Shown one piece after another: positions 6,975 through 8,997 of a DNA stretch of 8,997 nucleotides. The position numbers and the translations under genes were made by a program. Numbering within the stretch: the stretch's first letter is position 1; each line of letters starts with the position of its first letter. The notes below the pieces were generated by a model. It made no database searches and was not told where the DNA came from. It worked only from the letters and a program-made list of their open reading frames with translations. The stretch lies in assembly GCA_029820875.1 (NCBI GenBank), contig JALGUK010000057.1, forward strand, positions 1 through 8,997, read 5' to 3'. Source of the stretch: Candidatus Zipacnadia bacterium (GTDB lineage: Bacteria > Armatimonadota > UBA5377 > JALGUK01).

Positions 6975-7341
6975 TTTTCTGTAACCTGTTTTGGACCATA
7001 GCCGAGGGGCGAGGCCTGTTCTTGTCGCTCCATCCAGATGTCACCTGCAATTCTTATTCCGACTGCAGAATATTAAACTTATCTGGCAGGAAAAGACCAA
7101 TGTCGTTGCGAACTCAATAAACAGAGTTTCGCTCTTTCATAAAATATTGCCCTAACAATGCACATCAAGCCTTTGGGTGAACCGTATTACGTCGCATAGC
7201 TCGACATAGCTGGCCTCATCTTCCATTATTTCACATTCACCCGGCCACGGCCGTACCCCCGGGCACATTGCATAATGAAAGGAGGTTCGTATTACTTAGC
7301 CCCTGCTGTACCATCCATCTCACACAACTGGGGGAACCTCA
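6975..7341. other. Divergent intergenic region (fliM / CBS gene)
   Basis: This 367-bp stretch holds no convincing gene. It must carry promoters for fliM (leftward) and the CBS gene (rightward), but I see no consensus one. The best leftward sigma70-type guess is TTGATG (7168-7163) and TATTTT (7146-7141) with a 16-nt spacer, 167 nt from fliM, which is weak. Also present are a GGTGAACC half-site at 7176-7183, matching the palindromes near 7800 and 7930; CATAGCT twice with 10-bp spacing at 7195-7211; and an isolated AAAGGAGG at 7278-7285 that is not followed by a start codon. Confidence 0.5.
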
Positions 7342-7710
7342 ATGCCAGCTCTAAAGGCCAAGGACATCATGTCGAAGCGCGTTGTGACGGTTGCACCCAC
7401 GGATACAGTCAAACAGCTTCAAGCCTTGCTCGCCAAGAAGAACATCAGCGGCGCCCCGGTCCTGGACGCAGACAAGAATATGGTCGGCATCGTAACAGAG
7501 GCCGATGTCCTCACCGCCAGGGCCAACACCAAGGTTGGGACTGTCATGAAAAGCCCTGTAGTTACTGTCGGTCCCAACGAACCCGTCAAAAAAATCGCTC
7601 AACTGCTGATGAAGAAGAGAATCAAGCGCGTGCCCGTTGTAGACCCCAAGACGGGTAAGCTTCTCGGAATCGTCAGTCGCGCAGATATTGTCAAGGCTAT
7701 GGCTGCCTAA
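7342..7710 (+). CDS. Two-CBS-domain protein
   Basis: A 122-residue cytoplasmic protein consisting only of a CBS pair (Bateman module), which in other proteins binds AMP, ATP or related nucleotides. CBS1 covers about 4-59 (KAKDIMSKRVVTVAPTDTV ... VGIVTEADVL) and CBS2 about 64-121 (VGTVMKSPVVTVGPNEPV ... LGIVSRADIV). The T52/D55 and S112/D115 positions of the G-I-V-[TS]-x-A-D signatures are the usual ribose/phosphate contacts. No effector domain is fused, so it probably acts on a partner or as a nucleotide-sensing dimer; target unknown. The start at ATG 7342 is supported by GGGGGAA 5 nt upstream. It is monocistronic: divergent from fliM, with a strong hairpin after the stop. It has no obvious functional link to chemotaxis. 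Confidence 0.93.
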   Translation: MPALKAKDIMSKRVVTVAPTDTVKQLQALLAKKNISGAPVLDADKNMVGIVTEADVLTARANTKVGTVMKSPVVTVGPNEPVKKIAQLLMKKRIKRVPVVDPKTGKLLGIVSRADIVKAMAA

Positions 7711-7728
7711 CACAAACAGTTTTTCCAC

Positions 7729-7762
7729 GTGCAGGGGCCGCGTCATCTCGCGGCCCCTGCAC
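7729..7762 (+). terminator. 14-bp perfect hairpin after the CBS gene
   Basis: GTGCAGGGGCCGCG and its exact complement flank the 6-nt loop TCATCT, 18 bp after the CBS stop. The stem is very stable. The T-run (TTTTT) lies before it rather than after, and a pyrimidine-rich CTCC/CCCCTCC tract follows, so it is not a textbook intrinsic terminator. It should still end or protect the CBS transcript. Confidence 0.6.
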
Positions 7763-7798
7763 TCCGCCCCCTCCACCGTTTCTTCAGTCGTTATCCAT

Positions 7799-7820
7799 AT
7801 GGTGAACCCAGGTTCACCAT
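7799..7820. repeat. Palindrome, copy 1 of the GTGAACC element
   Basis: The arms ATGGTGAACC and GGTTCACCAT are perfectly complementary around CA. From 7802 to 7822 it matches 7923-7943 at 20 of 21 bases. It lies in the spacer between the CBS gene and the 3' end of the sigma54 regulator. It could be an operator, or a folded repeat in RNA. Confidence 0.85.
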
Positions 7821-7903
7821 CCCTACTAACACCATCAGCTACCTCGCAACCTGCTGCCATCACCATTCATACAAGGTCACCATAAACCTCGACAGTACTT
7901 ACT

Positions 7904-7925
7904 AAAAAATACACTGCTGTCAGTG
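7904..7925 (-). terminator. Likely intrinsic terminator of the sigma54 regulator gene
   Basis: Reading the minus strand, CACTG-ACAG-CAGTG (7925-7912) forms a 5-bp stem followed after TA by six T (7909-7904). The stem is short, but the adjoining palindrome at 7923-7938 could add or compete with structure. It lies about 50 nt after the regulator stop at 7977. Confidence 0.5.
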
Positions 7926-7943
7926 AACCCGGGTTCACCATCC
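7923..7943. repeat. Palindrome, copy 2 of the GTGAACC element
   Basis: GTGAACCCGGGTTCAC (7923-7938) is a perfect 16-bp palindrome. Together with the following CATCC it repeats 7802-7822 with one mismatch (central G for A). The two copies are 121 bp apart in the same orientation. This copy overlaps the putative terminator stem. Confidence 0.85.
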
Positions 7944-7976
7944 AGCAACATCGCCTATGGGAGTCTAAAAGGCTTT

Positions 7977-8997
7977 TCACGAGGGGCGTGGGGCACTGAA
8001 ATGATACTTGCGCATCTTGGACCGAAGGGTACGCGGATCGATTTTAAGCAACTTTGCAGCATCGCGCACGTCCCAGTCTGCATACTCCAATGCAGATAGA
8101 ATATGCTGCCTCTCCGCATCTCGCAGTGGCAGTGGAGGAGCGGACGACCGGGTTGTGCGGTGATGTAGATGTAGGTGCGCCGGAGTGATTGCTGACCCGT
8201 CGCAAAGGAGCACGGAGCGCTGAACGCAATTCTCAAGCTCGCGGATGTTACCGGGCCACGAGTGCGCCAGAAGGGCATCAACCGCCTCGGGGGTAAGCGC
8301 AGGGGGCTCTTTGGCCATTCTTGCGGCGTACTTGCGTATCAGATGGCGTGCGAAGAGGTGGATATCCTCCGGCCGTTCGCGAAGGGGGGGAAGGTAAAGA
8401 GTGAAAACGCCGATTCGGTAATAAAGGTCCTGACGGAATGCACCTTTTTCCACTTCTTCAATCAAGTTCTTGTTAGTAGCGGCGATGATGCGGACATCAA
8501 CATGTGTGGTTTTGGTGGCGCCCAGCCGCTGGAACGTCTTTTCCTGGAGGAAGCGCAGCAACTTGGCCTGAGTGGAGAGGGGCATGTCGCCGATTTCATC
8601 GAGGAGGACAGTGCCGCCGTCAGCGACCTCGAGCAATCCGGGCTTCGCAGCGCCTGCACTCGTATAAGCACCCTTTTCATGTCCAAACAATTCGCTTTCG
8701 AGGAGCGGTTCGGGCAGAGCAGCACAATTAATCGTTAGAAATTGGTTGTCGGCGCGAGGGCTGAGATAGTGAATCCAGCGGGCCAAGAACTCCTTGCCGG
8801 TACCGGTTGCGCCTTCGATGAGGATTGTAATATCGGTAGGAGCAACTTTCGTCGCCAGCAGGTAACATTCCTGGGTGGTGGGATTGAGGCTCAGGACGGT
8901 GTCAAATTGGAAACGTCTCCGGAGCGCACGACGCAGGAAGGCGTTCTCGTCTATCCGTCGTGCTCCACTGATAGCCCGGTTGACCTTATCAAGGATG
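7977..8997 (-). CDS. Sigma54-dependent AAA+ transcriptional regulator, C-terminal part
   Basis: Partial: 339 residues are in the window and the N-terminus lies beyond 8997. This is an NtrC-family enhancer-binding protein that uses ATP to open sigma54 promoters. Numbering from the window edge, a linker helix (about 1-30, ENAFLRRALRRRF) is of the kind that follows a receiver domain, so a phosphorylated N-terminal receiver is likely but unseen. Walker A is GATGTGKE (62-69), the sigma54-contact loop is GAYTSA (109-114, usually GAFTGA), and Walker B is GGTVLLDEIGD (127-137). The sensor/Arg-finger stretch FRQDLYYRIG and WPGNIRELEN follow. The C-terminal Fis-type helix-turn-helix is about 293-332 (DAAKLLKIDPRTLRSKM). 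The segment after F31 (TVLSLNPTTQE) departs from the usual IIGxSPAMQ. Its targets are unknown; flagellar control is conceivable because many flagellar genes use sigma54, but this is only inference. Confidence 0.93.
   Translation of the reverse strand, partial: ILDKVNRAISGARRIDENAFLRRALRRRFQFDTVLSLNPTTQECYLLATKVAPTDITILIEGATGTGKEFLARWIHYLSPRADNQFLTINCAALPEPLLESELFGHEKGAYTSAGAAKPGLLEVADGGTVLLDEIGDMPLSTQAKLLRFLQEKTFQRLGATKTTHVDVRIIAATNKNLIEEVEKGAFRQDLYYRIGVFTLYLPPLRERPEDIHLFARHLIRKYAARMAKEPPALTPEAVDALLAHSWPGNIRELENCVQRSVLLCDGSAITPAHLHLHHRTTRSSAPPLPLRDAERQHILSALEYADWDVRDAAKLLKIDPRTLRSKMRKYHFSAPRPS

Noticed and set aside
7054..7081. Possible sigma28 promoter upstream of fliM (minus strand TAAGTTT ... 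GTCGGAATAA)
   Set aside because: The -10 needs a two-base insertion to resemble GCCGATAA and the -35 is imperfect, so it is too weak to call.
7085..7100. Possible sigma54 promoter (minus strand TTGGTCTTTTCCTGCC) upstream of fliM
   Set aside because: GG and GC are separated by 9 nt rather than the invariant 10, and the flanks do not match TGGCAC/TTGC.
7275..7658. ATG at 7275 opening a 127-codon frame overlapping the CBS gene in another frame
   Set aside because: The overlap with the CBS gene is nearly complete and the composition is unlike a real protein. The CBS frame carries the family motifs and its own ribosome site.
8262..8738. 158-codon plus-strand open frame inside the sigma54 regulator
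   Set aside because: It is antisense to Walker A/B and the AAA+ core, and shows no independent evidence of coding.

Overview
The window (about 55% G+C by eye) comes from a flagellated, chemotactic bacterium, most likely Gram-negative and perhaps from an uncultured lineage. The evidence is a flagellar switch gene (fliM) joined to a compact chemotaxis operon, a sigma54 enhancer-binding regulator, and a decaying sugar-catabolism region. The CheY and CheX proteins resemble the Thermotoga/deep-branching type, but the sequence alone does not fix the phylum.

Left edge (1-1119, minus strand): the first 72 codons of a secreted beta-propeller glycosidase-like protein (GH32/43-type), preceded by an SMP-30/gluconolactonase-like gene that is clearly broken. 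The broken gene has two frame changes, about two internal deletions, and a 24-bp tandem duplication inside a conserved motif. Then come a stand-alone response regulator on the plus strand (1321-1695) and a hairpin between convergent genes (1711-1729).

Centre (1741-6974, minus strand): a five-gene flagellar/chemotaxis unit transcribed in the order fliM, cheB, cheY, cheX, cheA. CheA autophosphorylates and passes phosphate to CheY and CheB. CheY-P would bind the N-terminal peptide of FliM to change motor rotation, CheX would remove phosphate from CheY-P, and CheB demethylates receptors. cheW, cheR, cheD, receptors and fliN are absent and must lie elsewhere. A near-consensus flagellar sigma28 promoter lies at the fliM/cheB junction and could separate switch expression from che expression. 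CheA carries an unusual insert of two adjacent MshEN/GspE-N-like motifs between its CheY-binding and dimerisation regions.

Right side (6975-8997): a 367-bp divergent intergenic region, a small two-CBS-domain protein on the plus strand (7342-7710) followed by a 14-bp perfect hairpin, then a 266-bp spacer with two nearly identical palindromic repeats 121 bp apart. Last is the C-terminal 339 residues of a sigma54-dependent AAA+ regulator (minus strand), whose N-terminus lies outside the window.

No tRNA, rRNA, CRISPR array, transposase or phage gene was recognised. The most unusual points are the CheA insert, the palindromic repeat pair, the sigma28-like promoter and the multiply damaged lactonase gene.
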